A DNA stretch of 64,000 bases, from the NCBI GenBank assembly GCA_958448165.1, contig CAUDCW010000007.1, forward strand, positions 62,001 to 126,000. The letters run 5' to 3'. Under the pieces are notes generated by a model, which saw only the letters and a program-made list of their open reading frames with translations, was not told where the DNA came from and ran no database searches. The translations under genes and the position numbers were made by a program. Origin of the DNA: an uncultured Oscillospiraceae bacterium. Lineage in GTDB: Bacteria > Bacillota > Clostridia > Oscillospirales > Acutalibacteraceae. Shown one piece after another: positions 52,778 through 62,945 of this stretch. How positions within the stretch are numbered: position 1 is the first letter of the stretch; each line of letters begins with the position of its first letter.

Positions 52778-52806
52778 TTGACAAGCCATTTGATTTGATA
52801 TATACT
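52778..52806 (+). promoter_or_regulatory. Promoter of rpoBC
   Basis: A perfect TTGACA, a 17-base spacer and TATACT. The ~190-base leader that follows contains GCATAGA/TCTATGC (52826-52856), a possible hairpin. No L10-binding leader was recognised. Confidence 0.78.
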
Positions 52807-53001
52807 TGTAAAATGCAACATAATGGCATAGAGTGCCTGTTTCCGTTAGTCTATGCGGAAATATTAGCACAGAATTTACAAAAAATCAAGTGTTTTTTTA
52901 AATTCAATTGGCTTTAATCATCGGCCGTTTTTTTCGGAACTGCCGTGTGAGCTGTGCCGACTGTTAATTATTTGAATTTTTTGGAATGGAGTGAACGCCC
53001 A

Positions 53002-56000
53002 ATGGTAAATGTCAAGCCTGTTAAACTTGGCAGCAGAGAGAGGATGAACTTTGCAAAAATTGATGAGGTCATCGAAATGCCTAACCTCATTGAGGTGCAG
53101 AAAAAATCCTATCAGTGGTTTTTGGAAAAAGGGCTGAAAGAGGTTTTCAGAGATGTTTCGGGTATTACCGACCACAACGGAAACCTTGTTCTGGACTTTG
53201 TTGACTACACTCTGGATGTTGACCATCCAAATTACAGCGTTATCGAGTGCAAGGAGAGGGACGCTACATTTGCAGCACCCCTGCGTGTTACCGCACGTCT
53301 TCTGAACAAAGAAACAGGTGAAATCAAGGAGTCAAACGTGTTTATGGGTGACTTCCCCCTGATGACCCCGAGCGGTACATTTGTTATCAACGGCGCAGAA
53401 AGAGTTATTGTTTCTCAGCTCGTTCGTTCGCCGGGCGTTTACTACAAAATGGAATATGACAAGACAGGTAAAAAGCTGTTCTCGAACACGGTTATCCCGA
53501 ACAGAGGCGCCTGGCTTGAGTATGAAAACGACGTGAACGACGTTTTCTATGTAAGAATTGACAAGAACAGAAAAATTCCTATCACGGTGTTTATCAGAGC
53601 GCTCGGTCTTGGCACGGATCAGGAAATCCTCGACTACTTCGGCGAGGACGAAAGAATGCTCGCCACAATCGAGAAGGACAACTGCAAGAGCGTTGAAGAG
53701 GGTATGCTTGAGGTTTACCGCAAGCTTCGCCCGAGCGAACCGCCCACGGTTGACAGCGCACGCACACATATAAACAACCTTTTCTTCGACCCGAGAAGAT
53801 ATGATATGTCCCGTGTCGGAAGATATAAATACAACAAAAAGCTCGGCATTGCCGACAGGCTCAAGGGTAACAGACTTTCTCAGCCAATCGTTAACCCGAT
53901 GACAGGCGAGATTATGGCTATGCCCGGCGATGTTATCGGCAAGGACCTTGCAATGGAAATTGAGGATGCAGGCGTAAATATCGCTTACCTCGATGTCGAG
54001 GGCAAGGAGGTAAAGGTTATCTCCAACGGTATGGTTGACATTTCAAAGTATGTCAGCTTTGACGCCGAGGAAGAGTGCGAGCTTAACGAGAAGGTCTGCT
54101 TTGCCGTTCTTCGTGAGATTCTGGAGCAGTGCGGCGATGACGAGGAGGCTCTTAAGGAAGCCCTCAGAGCAAGAAAAGCAGAGCTAATCCCGAATCACAT
54201 AACAATTGACGATATATTCTCAAGCATCAACTATATGAACTGCCTGGCTTGCGGTGTAGGAAACACCGATGATATCGACCATCTCGGCAACCGCCGTATC
54301 CGCAGCGTCGGCGAGCTTTTGCAGAACCAGTTCAGAATAGGCTTCTCAAGACTTGAAAGAGTTATCAGAGAGAGAATGTCCTTGCAGGCGCAGGATACAG
54401 ACGGACTTTCCCCGAACTCACTCATCAATATAAGACCCGTAACTGCGGCTATCAAGGAGTTCTTCGGTTCTTCACCGCTTTCACAGTTTATGGACCAGAC
54501 AAACCCTCTTGCCGAGCTTACACACAAAAGACGTCTTTCAGCCCTTGGTCCGGGCGGTCTTTCAAGAGACCGTGCAGGATTTGAGGTTCGTGACGTTCAC
54601 TACAGCCACTACGGCAGAATGTGTCCTATCGAAACGCCTGAAGGACCTAACATCGGACTTATTTCTTATCTTGCAACATTTGCAAGGATTAACAAATACG
54701 GCTTTATTGAAGCCCCGTTCCGCCGTGTTGACAAGGAAACAGGTATTGTCACCGACGAAACAATCTATATGACGGCTGACGTTGAGGACGAGTTCATTGT
54801 CGCTCAGGCTAACGAACCGCTTGACGAGAACAACCGCTTTGTAAACGCAAAGGTAAACGGCCGTTACAGAGATGAATTTGTCGAGCTTGAGGCTGAACGC
54901 TTCGACTTTATGGACGTATCGCCTAAGATGGTTGTATCCGTTGCTACGGCTATGATTCCGTTCCTTGAAAACGACGACGCAAACCGTGCTTTGATGGGTG
55001 CGAACATGCAGCGTCAGGCTGTGCCGCTTCTCAAGACAGAGGCTCCTATTGTCGGTACAGGTATGGAATACAAGGCAGGCGTTGACTCGGGCGTTTGCGT
55101 ACTGTCCGAGGAGGATGGCGTTGTACTGAGCGTATCGGCAGACAAGGTTGTGGTTCAGTATGACAGCGGCAGAGTGAAGGAGTTTGCAATCACAAAGTTT
55201 ATGCGCTCCAACCAGGGCACCTGCTTCAACCAGATTCCTGTTGTTGAAAAGGGTCAGCGTGTTAAGGCTAACGATGTTCTTGCCGACGGTCCTGCAACAG
55301 ACCACGGTGAAATCAGCCTTGGCAAAAACGCTCTCATCGGCTTTATGACCTGGGAGGGCTACAACTACGAGGACGCTGTTCTTATCAGCGAAAAAATTGT
55401 AAGAGACGATGTTTACACATCAATTCATATAGAAGAATACGAAACAGAGGCAAGAGATACAAAGCTCGGTGCCGAGGAAATCACAAGGGATATTCCGCAG
55501 GTCGGCGAGGATATGCTCAAGGACCTTGACGAAAACGGTATTATCCATATCGGTGCAGAGGTTCACGCAGGCGATATCCTTGTAGGTAAGGTTACTCCTA
55601 AGGGTGAAACTGAGCTTACAGCCGAGGAAAGACTCTTGAGAGCTATTTTCGGCGAGAAGGCAAGAGAGGTAAGAGATACCTCGCTCAGAGTACCTCACGG
55701 TGAGAGCGGTATCGTTGTTGACGTTAAGGTATTCACAAGAGAAAACAGCCACGACGAGCTTCAGCCGGGCGTAAACAAGGTTGTAAGATGCTACCTTGCA
55801 CAGAAGAGAAAGATTTCTGTCGGCGACAAGATGGCTGGCCGTCACGGCAACAAGGGTGTTGTATCAAGAATTCTTCCTGTTGAGGATATGCCGTTCCTGC
55901 CGGACGGTACTCCGCTTGATATCGTTCTTAACCCGCTCGGCGTTCCGTCGCGTATGAATATCGGACAGGTGCTTGAGGTTCACCTCGGCTACGCCGCAAA

Positions 56001-56733
56001 GGCTCTCGGCTGGCACATTATGACGCCTGTATTTGACGGCGCTCACGAATCCGACATCTTTGAGGCGTTCAAGGAGGCAGGACTCAGCGAGGACGGCAAG
56101 ACATGGCTTAAGGACGGCAGAACAGGCGAATACTTTGATAACCCTGTTACAGTCGGATATATGTACTATCTCAAGCTGCATCATCTTGTTGACGATAAGA
56201 TTCACGCGCGTTCAACCGGTCCGTACTCGCTTGTTACTCAGCAGCCGCTCGGCGGTAAGGCTCAGTTCGGCGGACAGCGTTTCGGTGAAATGGAAGTTTG
56301 GGCACTTGAGGCTTACGGCGCTGCTTACACTCTGCAGGAAATCCTGACAATCAAGTCGGACGACGTTGTCGGCAGAGTTAAGGCTTATGAGGCAATTGTC
56401 AAGGGTCAGAACATTCCGCAGTCAGGTGTGCCTGAGTCGTTCAAGGTTCTTGTCAAGGAGCTTCAGTCGCTTGCACTTGACGTTAAGGTTCTTGATAAGG
56501 ACAATAACGAGATTGACCTGCGTCAGAATTTTGACGATGACGATATTCCTGTTGCCGCTGACGATGAAGAGCTTGAGGTTGGCGAAACCGTTGCAACCGA
56601 CGAAACATTTGACAGCTATATCGTTGACAATGAGGACGATGACGACAATATGCTCGACGACTCTGCGTTCTACAGAGAGGACTCCGATTTGTTTGACGAT
56701 TACGGCGACGGTGCAGGCAGTGACGAGGAATAA
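53002..56733 (+). CDS. rpoB: RNA polymerase beta subunit
   Basis: 1243 residues from the ATG with GGAG upstream; the 16-codon longer ORF is not needed. The rifampicin-region motifs GSSPLSQFMDQTNPLAELTHKRRLSALGPGGL are intact with no classic resistance change evident. KMAGRHGNKG and the C-terminal GEMEVWALEAYGAA lie in order. The C-terminus is an acidic tail of ~70 residues (poly-Asp/Glu), longer than usual. rpoC follows after 19 bases. Confidence 0.98.
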   Translation: MVNVKPVKLGSRERMNFAKIDEVIEMPNLIEVQKKSYQWFLEKGLKEVFRDVSGITDHNGNLVLDFVDYTLDVDHPNYSVIECKERDATFAAPLRVTARLLNKETGEIKESNVFMGDFPLMTPSGTFVINGAERVIVSQLVRSPGVYYKMEYDKTGKKLFSNTVIPNRGAWLEYENDVNDVFYVRIDKNRKIPITVFIRALGLGTDQEILDYFGEDERMLATIEKDNCKSVEEGMLEVYRKLRPSEPPTVDSARTHINNLFFDPRRYDMSRVGRYKYNKKLGIADRLKGNRLSQPIVNPMTGEIMAMPGDVIGKDLAMEIEDAGVNIAYLDVEGKEVKVISNGMVDISKYVSFDAEEECELNEKVCFAVLREILEQCGDDEEALKEALRARKAELIPNHITIDDIFSSINYMNCLACGVGNTDDIDHLGNRRIRSVGELLQNQFRIGFSRLERVIRERMSLQAQDTDGLSPNSLINIRPVTAAIKEFFGSSPLSQFMDQTNPLAELTHKRRLSALGPGGLSRDRAGFEVRDVHYSHYGRMCPIETPEGPNIGLISYLATFARINKYGFIEAPFRRVDKETGIVTDETIYMTADVEDEFIVAQANEPLDENNRFVNAKVNGRYRDEFVELEAERFDFMDVSPKMVVSVATAMIPFLENDDANRALMGANMQRQAVPLLKTEAPIVGTGMEYKAGVDSGVCVLSEEDGVVLSVSADKVVVQYDSGRVKEFAITKFMRSNQGTCFNQIPVVEKGQRVKANDVLADGPATDHGEISLGKNALIGFMTWEGYNYEDAVLISEKIVRDDVYTSIHIEEYETEARDTKLGAEEITRDIPQVGEDMLKDLDENGIIHIGAEVHAGDILVGKVTPKGETELTAEERLLRAIFGEKAREVRDTSLRVPHGESGIVVDVKVFTRENSHDELQPGVNKVVRCYLAQKRKISVGDKMAGRHGNKGVVSRILPVEDMPFLPDGTPLDIVLNPLGVPSRMNIGQVLEVHLGYAAKALGWHIMTPVFDGAHESDIFEAFKEAGLSEDGKTWLKDGRTGEYFDNPVTVGYMYYLKLHHLVDDKIHARSTGPYSLVTQQPLGGKAQFGGQRFGEMEVWALEAYGAAYTLQEILTIKSDDVVGRVKAYEAIVKGQNIPQSGVPESFKVLVKELQSLALDVKVLDKDNNEIDLRQNFDDDDIPVAADDEELEVGETVATDETFDSYIVDNEDDDDNMLDDSAFYREDSDLFDDYGDGAGSDEE

Positions 56734-56752
56734 GAAGGGGAGGTCTTTATAA

Positions 56753-59700
56753 ATGGAATTTAATGTGTTTGAATCGATTAAGATAGGTCTTGCTTCTCCC
56801 GATAAAATCAGAGAATGGTCATACGGCGAGGTTAAAAAGCCGGAAACCATCAACTACAGAACACTCAAGCCCGAGCGTGACGGACTTTACTGCGAACGCA
56901 TCTTTGGACCTACAAAGGACTGGGAATGTCACTGCGGAAAGTACAAGAGAATTCGCTATAAGGGCAAAATCTGCGATAAATGCGGTGTTGAGGTAACAAG
57001 GTCCAAGGTAAGACGTGAAAGAATGGGTCATATCGAGCTTGCAGCTCCGGTATCGCACATCTGGTATTTCAAGGGTATTCCGTCAAGAATCGGTCTTATG
57101 CTTGATATCTCACCCCGTCTGCTCGAAAAGGTTCTCTATTTCGCAAACTACATTGTTACAGACCCGGGCGATGTCCGCGGACTGACAAAGATGCAGATTT
57201 TAAGCGAAAAAGACTACCGTGAGATGCGCGAAAAGTATGAGGACGATTTTGAAGCCGGTATGGGCGCAGAGGCTATAAAGAAGCTTCTTGAGGAAATCAA
57301 CCTTGAGACGCTGTCGGCAGAGCTTAAGGAAGAGCTTGAAAACGCATCGGGTCAGAAAAAGGCAAGAATCCTCAAAAGACTTGAGGTTGTCGAGGCGTTC
57401 CGTCTGTCGGGCAACCGTCCGGAGTGGATGATTCTTACCGTTGTGCCGGTTATTCCGCCTGATATCCGTCCTATGGTTCAGCTTGACGGCGGCCGTTTTG
57501 CAACAAGTGACTTAAACGACCTTTACCGCCGTGTTATAAACAGAAACAACCGTCTTAAAAGACTTTTAGAGCTTGAAGCTCCCGATATTATCATAAGAAA
57601 CGAAAAGAGAATGCTTCAGGAGGCTGTTGACGCACTTATCGACAACGGCAGAAGAGGCAGACCTGTTACAGGTCCGAACAACAGAGCGCTTAAATCTCTT
57701 TCCGATATGCTCAAGGGTAAGCAGGGACGTTTCCGTCAGAATCTTCTCGGTAAGCGTGTTGACTACTCGGGTCGTTCGGTTATCGTTGTAGGTCCTGAGC
57801 TTAAAATGTATCAGTGCGGTCTGCCGAAGGAAATGGCTCTGGAGCTGTTCAAGCCGTTTGTTATGAAAAGGCTTGTAGAAACAAAGGCAGTGCAGAACAT
57901 CAAGGCTGCAAGAAAGGCTGTTGAAAGAGCGAAGCCGGAGGTATGGGATGCTCTTGAGGTTGTAATCAAGGGTCACCCGGTTCTTCTCAACCGTGCTCCG
58001 ACACTTCACCGTCTTGGTATTCAGGCGTTTGAGCCTGTTCTTGTTGAGGGCAGAGCGCTCAAGCTGCACCCGCTTGTTTGTACCGCATATAACGCCGACT
58101 TCGACGGCGACCAGATGGCTGTTCACGTTCCGCTGTCTGCCGAGGCTCAGGCTGAGGCGAGATTCCTTATGCTTGCGGCAGGCAACCTGTTGAAGCCGTC
58201 TGACGGACGTCCTGTTGCCGTTCCGACGCAGGATATGATTCTCGGTTCTTATTATCTTACACTTGATAAGGACGGAGAAAAGGGCGAGGGCAAGGTGTTC
58301 CGCAATGTTGAAGAAGCATATATGGCTTATGAAACAGGCGTTATCAGCCTGCACGCCAAGATTAAGGTAAGACGCTTTATCACCAAAAACGGCGTTGAAA
58401 AGCACGCTATTGTTGACACTACAGTCGGCAAGATTATCTTCAACAGGCCGATTCCGCAGGATCTCGGCTTTGTTGACAGAACTGACCCGGCAAACGAGTT
58501 TAAGTATGAAATCGACTTCCTTGTGGGCAAAAAGCAGCTCGGTCAGATTATTGATAAATGCATCAAGGTACACGGAACAGAAATCACAGCCCGTGTGCTT
58601 GACGATATTAAGGCACAGGGTTACAAATATTCAACCAAGGGCGCTATCACGGTAGCTGTTATCGACGCAAAAATTCCGCCTGCAAAGAAAGAGATAATTG
58701 CAAAGGCAGAGGAAGACGTTGACAGCGTAAGAAACCTTTATAAGATGGGTCTTCTTTCAAATGACGAACGCTATGCTCAGGTGCTTGATATCTGGGGCAA
58801 GGCAACAAACGATGTTACAAAGGCGTTGGAGGAAAACCTTGACAGATACAACCCGATATTTATGATGGCAGATTCCGGTGCCCGTGGTAGTATGAGCCAG
58901 ATTCGTCAGCTCGCCGGTATGCGCGGACTTATCGCCAATACATCGGGTAAAACAATTGAAATTCCTATCAGAGCTAACTACCGTGAAGGCCTTAACATCA
59001 TGGAATACTTTATTTCATCCCGTGGTGCCCGTAAGGGTCTTGCCGATACGGCACTGCGTACAGCCGACTCGGGTTATCTTACAAGAAGACTTGTCGATGT
59101 TTCTCAGGAGGTTATTATCCGTGAGGACGACTGTCATACTCACGAGGGCCTTGAGGTGTTCGACATCCGCGACGGTAAGGAATCAATCGAGAGCCTGCAC
59201 GAAAGACTTCTCGGTCGTTATCTGCTTGAGGACTTCTGCGACGAAAACGGCAACGTTCTTGTTTCAAAGGACAAGATGATGGGCGAAAAAGAAGCCGACA
59301 TCATTGTCAACGCAGGTACAGAGAGAATTAAGATCCGTTCAATTCTCGGCTGCCGTGCAAAACACGGCGTCTGCAAGAAGTGCTACGGCTCTAACCTTGC
59401 AAACGGTCAGCCTGTTACGGTCGGCGAGGCTGTCGGCATTATCGCCGCCCAGTCAATCGGTGAGCCGGGTACACAGCTTACAATGCGTACCTTCCATACG
59501 GGCGGTATCGCTTCTGCTGAGGATATTACACAGGGTCTTCCGCGTGTTGAAGAATTGTTTGAGGGCAGAAAGCCGAAGCATCTTGCAATCCTCAGCGAGA
59601 TTGACGGTGACGTTCGCTTTGAAGAAATCAAGAACAACCGTCATGCTGTTGTTTATAATAAAGAAACAGGTGAGGAACGCTCTTACCTTATTCCGTTCGG

Positions 59701-60313
59701 TTCAAGACCGAAGGTTGAGGACGGACAGAAGATAAAAGCCGGCGATATGATAACCGAGGGTTCAAAGAATCCTCACGATATCCTTGCAATCCAGGGCGCA
59801 GACGCAGTTCAGGATTATCTTATTCAGGAGGTTCAGAGAACCTACCGTATGCAGGGTGTTGATATTAACGACAAGCACATCGAGGTTATTGTTCGTCAGA
59901 TGATGAAGAAGGTAAGAATCGAGGACGCCGGCGACACGAATCTGCTGCCGAGCTCACTTGTTGACAAATCAGAGCTTTACGCCGCAAACGAAGAAATCCA
60001 AAGAAGAATCGCAAACGGCGAGGAAGGCTTGCAGGAGGCAACCTACACCCAGACGCTCCTCGGTATTACAAAGGCTTCTCTTGCTACAGACAGCTTCCTG
60101 TCTGCCGCATCGTTCCAGGAAACAACAAAGGTATTGACCGACGCCGCTATCAAGGGCAAGGTTGACCCGCTTCTCGGACTTAAGGAGAACGTCCTTATCG
60201 GTAAGCTTGTTCCGGCAGGTACAGGTATGCACCGCTACAGCGATGTGCAGATTGAGGAAAATGTTCCTGCGTCTGTACCGTCTGACGCAATCGCCGACGA
60301 GGTTATCCGCTGA
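56753..60313 (+). CDS. rpoC: RNA polymerase beta-prime subunit
   Basis: 1186 residues after GGGAGG. The N-terminal zinc site [20 protein letters not shown], the active-site [12 protein letters not shown], the bridge/trigger region ([40 protein letters not shown]-type stretch) and the second zinc site ([13 protein letters not shown]) are present. A strong terminator follows. Confidence 0.98.
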   Translation: [1186 protein letters not shown]

Positions 60314-60336
60314 TAGAATATTATGCTTAAATAAAG

Positions 60337-60380
60337 ATCCGCTGTTCCCGACAGATGTGGAACAGCGGATTTGGTTTTTC
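60337..60380 (+). terminator. Terminator after rpoC
   Basis: A perfect 12-bp stem ATCCGCTGTTCC/GGAACAGCGGAT, followed by TTGGTTTTT. Confidence 0.85.
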
Positions 60381-60423
60381 TATATTGAATGAACAGGGTT
60401 GGTGCCACCAAGTGCAATTTGAA

Positions 60424-60502
60424 GTAAATTTGTGTTTAGCGGCGCGAGCACCGCTAAACACAAATTTACGGGTTGACTCAACACGAGCCAACCCGTAATT
60501 TT
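60424..60502. repeat. Two hairpins between rpoC and the minus-strand kinase gene
   Basis: The first is a long palindrome AAATTTGTGTTTAGCGG/CCGCTAAACACAAATTT around 60427-60467; its core GTGTTTAGCGG.GC.AGCACCGC recurs at 63717-63739. The second pairs ACGGGTTG with CAACCCGT (60468-60496) and has TTTTTT on the plus side. They may back up termination of the convergent genes. Confidence 0.55.
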
Positions 60503-60516
60503 TTGCTTTTCAGGGA

Positions 60517-61266
60517 TTATTCGTAATCAACAACGTCAATCCACTTTGCGAGGAACTCTTTTTCCTCTTCAACACCCTTGACCATCTGTGAAGCGGCAAC
60601 AATCGGAAGCCACTGCTGCACATACTGCTTTGCGGTGTCGCTCTTTTCGCAGAAAAGGTTAAGATACTTATCTGCAAGCTCCGGCTGGTGGAGTGAGAAG
60701 AGCAGATATGTTCTTGCGGCATCAGCCGAGGCGTTGCCCTGTGTTGCGTGCGACCAGTCGAGAATATACATTGTGCCGTCGTCCTGAACGATAATGTTTG
60801 ACGGGTTAAAGTCGCCGTGACAAACCTTGGTGTGCTTTGGCATGCTGTCAAGTCTTGTGTGCAGCTCATAGCGGATTGTTGCGCTGATATCCTGCAGGCT
60901 CGAAATCTTTCTGTTCATCTTGTCCTTGAGCTTGTTGAGCATCGGTGCTCTCTTGCTTTGAACCTCAAGCTGCAAATCAACGAACTTGTCAAGATACTCG
61001 TCAATTTTGTCGGGGTTTTCGTCCATAAGCTGCTGAAGCGTTTTGCCCTCGATATAATCAAGTGTGATAGCCCATTTGCCGTCAACAACGGAAACTGCGT
61101 TGATTTTCGGGATATTAAGACCTGTTTCTTCAACTCTTGCCTGGTTCAGAGCCTCGTTAAGAACATCGGCCTTCGGGTATGTATGGTCAAATACCTTAAC
61201 CGTGTAGTTACCGTCCTTGTATATACACTTGTCTTTTCTTTCAGCTAAAATCTTGTCAATTGCCAT
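60517..61266 (-). CDS. APH/choline-kinase-like phosphotransferase
   Basis: 249 residues, ATG after AAAGGAG. The kinase-like fold is compact: N-lobe with YTVKVFDHTY and a hinge ITLDYIEGKTLQQL; catalytic loop CHGDFNPSNIIV (Asp, Asn) and the metal motif ILDWSHATQG. Such proteins phosphorylate small molecules (aminoglycosides, choline, sugars). No resistance context is present, so a metabolic kinase is more likely than a drug-resistance enzyme. Transcribed alone on the minus strand; a TATAAT at 61352-61357 is a possible -10. Confidence 0.82.
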   Translation of the reverse strand: MAIDKILAERKDKCIYKDGNYTVKVFDHTYPKADVLNEALNQARVEETGLNIPKINAVSVVDGKWAITLDYIEGKTLQQLMDENPDKIDEYLDKFVDLQLEVQSKRAPMLNKLKDKMNRKISSLQDISATIRYELHTRLDSMPKHTKVCHGDFNPSNIIVQDDGTMYILDWSHATQGNASADAARTYLLFSLHQPELADKYLNLFCEKSDTAKQYVQQWLPIVAASQMVKGVEEEKEFLAKWIDVVDYE

Positions 61267-61687
61267 AATAAATTAACTCCTTTCGGTAATAGGATACAAA
61301 AAATCAGATTAAAAATACGCTTTTTGGTATGCATAATTTAAACCTGTGTCTATTATACTACATTTATTTGTCAATGTGTAGTGAAAAAATCACAAAAAAA
61401 TTATTGAAGTTTTTGTATAAGAAGTCAAATTATACAAGAAATTCGTCTTTTTCTTACAAGAATTTTTCACAAGTGCTTGTGATAACATTACTTTGAAAGC
61501 TTTGTGTCCGGAATTCCCTTTTGAAGCTTTACAAATGAGGACTGCCTGAACATATGCTTTGTATAAGTATGAAAATTCAGTTCGCGATTGCGGTGAATAC
61601 GCAACCAGGATTAACATAAATGTCAGCGTGAATTGCTGGTAAAGGCGAAATAAAGGTGATACAATAATCTGCAGGAGGCACACAAAT

Positions 61688-62122
61688 ATGATTGATATGA
61701 ATTTGAAGAACCTGAGGAAAAAACATAACCTGAGTCAGGAGAAGCTTGCGGAAAAGCTCGGTGTTTCTCGGCAGGCGGTGGCAAAGTGGGAAAACGGTGA
61801 CGCTCTGCCGGATATTATCAACTGTCAGAAGCTGTCGGAGCTTTATAAGGTTTCAATTGATGAGCTTGTCAACTGCGAAATAAACGTTGACGAAGTAAAC
61901 GGCACTGAAAAGGACGGCAGGCACATTTTCGGCGCCGTTACGGTTGGTGAAAGAGGACAGATAGTGATACCGATTAAAGCGAGAGAGGTTTTTGACATTC
62001 ATCCGGGAGATAAAATTTTAATTCTCGGTGATGAGGCACAGGGAATCGCTTTGGTAAAATTGAAGTGGATATCGGACTTTACGAATAAGATATTTCCGAA
62101 GAAGGGGGATACAGAGGAATGA
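61688..62122 (+). CDS. XRE helix-turn-helix regulator with SpoVT/AbrB-like domain
   Basis: 144 residues after GGAGGC. Residues 5-65 are an XRE/Cro HTH (LRKKHNLSQEKLAEKLGVSRQAVAKWENGDALPDI). Residues ~78-125 are AbrB-like (GAVTVGERGQIVIPIKAREVFDIHPGDKILIL). Two DNA-binding modules in one small protein. The stop overlaps the ATPase start (ATGA), so it probably controls the ABC exporter. Confidence 0.88.
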   Translation: MIDMNLKNLRKKHNLSQEKLAEKLGVSRQAVAKWENGDALPDIINCQKLSELYKVSIDELVNCEINVDEVNGTEKDGRHIFGAVTVGERGQIVIPIKAREVFDIHPGDKILILGDEAQGIALVKLKWISDFTNKIFPKKGDTEE

Positions 62123-62862
62123 ACGCAATAAAAATTGACGGAATCACAAAACGATTCGGAAACAAAACGGCGGTTAATCACCTGAGCCTTGAAATCAGGG
62201 AGGGAGAGCTGTTTTCTCTGCTGGGCGTCAACGGCGCAGGCAAAACAACGCTGATAAAAATGCTCACCTGCCTTTTGAAGCCGAATGACGGCGAGGCTTA
62301 TATTCTTGGCAAAAGCGTGCTGACACAGAGCAGCGAGGTGAAAGAGCTTATCAATTTGTCAACGCAGGAAACGGCTGTTGCGCCGAACCTGACGGTGCGT
62401 GAAAACCTGATGATGATTGCCGGAATTTACGGTATGGACAGAGAAACGGCTAAATCAAGGACAGCCGAAATGATAGAAAAGCTGTCGTTTGGTGAATACG
62501 AAAACCAGCGTGCAAAAACGCTTTCGGGCGGTTGGCAGAGAAAGCTGAGCATTGCAATGGCGCTTATCACACAGCCGAAGGTGCTGTTCCTCGACGAGCC
62601 GACGCTCGGACTTGACGTGCTTGCAAGACGGGAACTCTGGGAGCTTGTGCGTTCGTTAAAGGGCAAAATGACGATAATCCTCACCACGCACTATATGGAG
62701 GAAGCCGAGAGCCTGTCCGACAGAATCGGTGTTATGATTAACTCAAATCTGGTTACGGTAGGCACTCCCGAAGAGATTATGAAGAACACCGACACGCAAA
62801 GTATTGAGGATGCGTTTGTGAAGATTGCAGGAGGTTCAAGCTCCGCAGTGAATAGAGAATAA
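62119..62862 (+). CDS. ABC-2 transporter ATP-binding protein
   Basis: 247 residues. Walker A GVNGAGKTT, signature LSGGWQRKL, Walker B VLFLDEPTLGLD and the H-loop LTTHYMEEAE are in place. DRI-type drug and lipid exporters have this form. It overlaps the regulator by four bases and is followed by the permease. Substrate unknown. Confidence 0.92.
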   Translation: MNAIKIDGITKRFGNKTAVNHLSLEIREGELFSLLGVNGAGKTTLIKMLTCLLKPNDGEAYILGKSVLTQSSEVKELINLSTQETAVAPNLTVRENLMMIAGIYGMDRETAKSRTAEMIEKLSFGEYENQRAKTLSGGWQRKLSIAMALITQPKVLFLDEPTLGLDVLARRELWELVRSLKGKMTIILTTHYMEEAESLSDRIGVMINSNLVTVGTPEEIMKNTDTQSIEDAFVKIAGGSSSAVNRE

Positions 62863-62909
62863 CATTCAGCAGTACGAACGCCGCCTTTTCATTGAGGAGA
62901 AAGGTTTTA

Positions 62910-62936
62910 TATGAAAAATAAATATGCGAGGAGATA
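62910..62936 (+). CDS. Possible 8-codon peptide between ATPase and permease
   Basis: AGGAGAAAGG precedes an ATG and the frame MKNKYARR with stop TAG. Its last codons contain GAGGAGA, the ribosome binding site of the permease, so translation of this ORF could affect the permease start. It could equally be chance. Confidence 0.3.
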
Positions 62937-62945
62937 GAATTATTT

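Noticed and set aside
54562..55305. 247-residue minus-strand frame inside rpoB
   Set aside because: Antisense to conserved rpoB; Cys/Asn/Val-rich composition typical of shadow frames.
57566..58573. 335-residue minus-strand frame inside rpoC
   Set aside because: It is fully antisense to conserved rpoC sequence (active-site region), has no recognisable domain and no ribosome binding site. It arises from the codon bias of rpoC.
60517..61266. Aminoglycoside resistance gene
   Set aside because: The APH-like motifs fit a broad kinase superfamily, and there is no mobile or resistance context, so resistance cannot be claimed.
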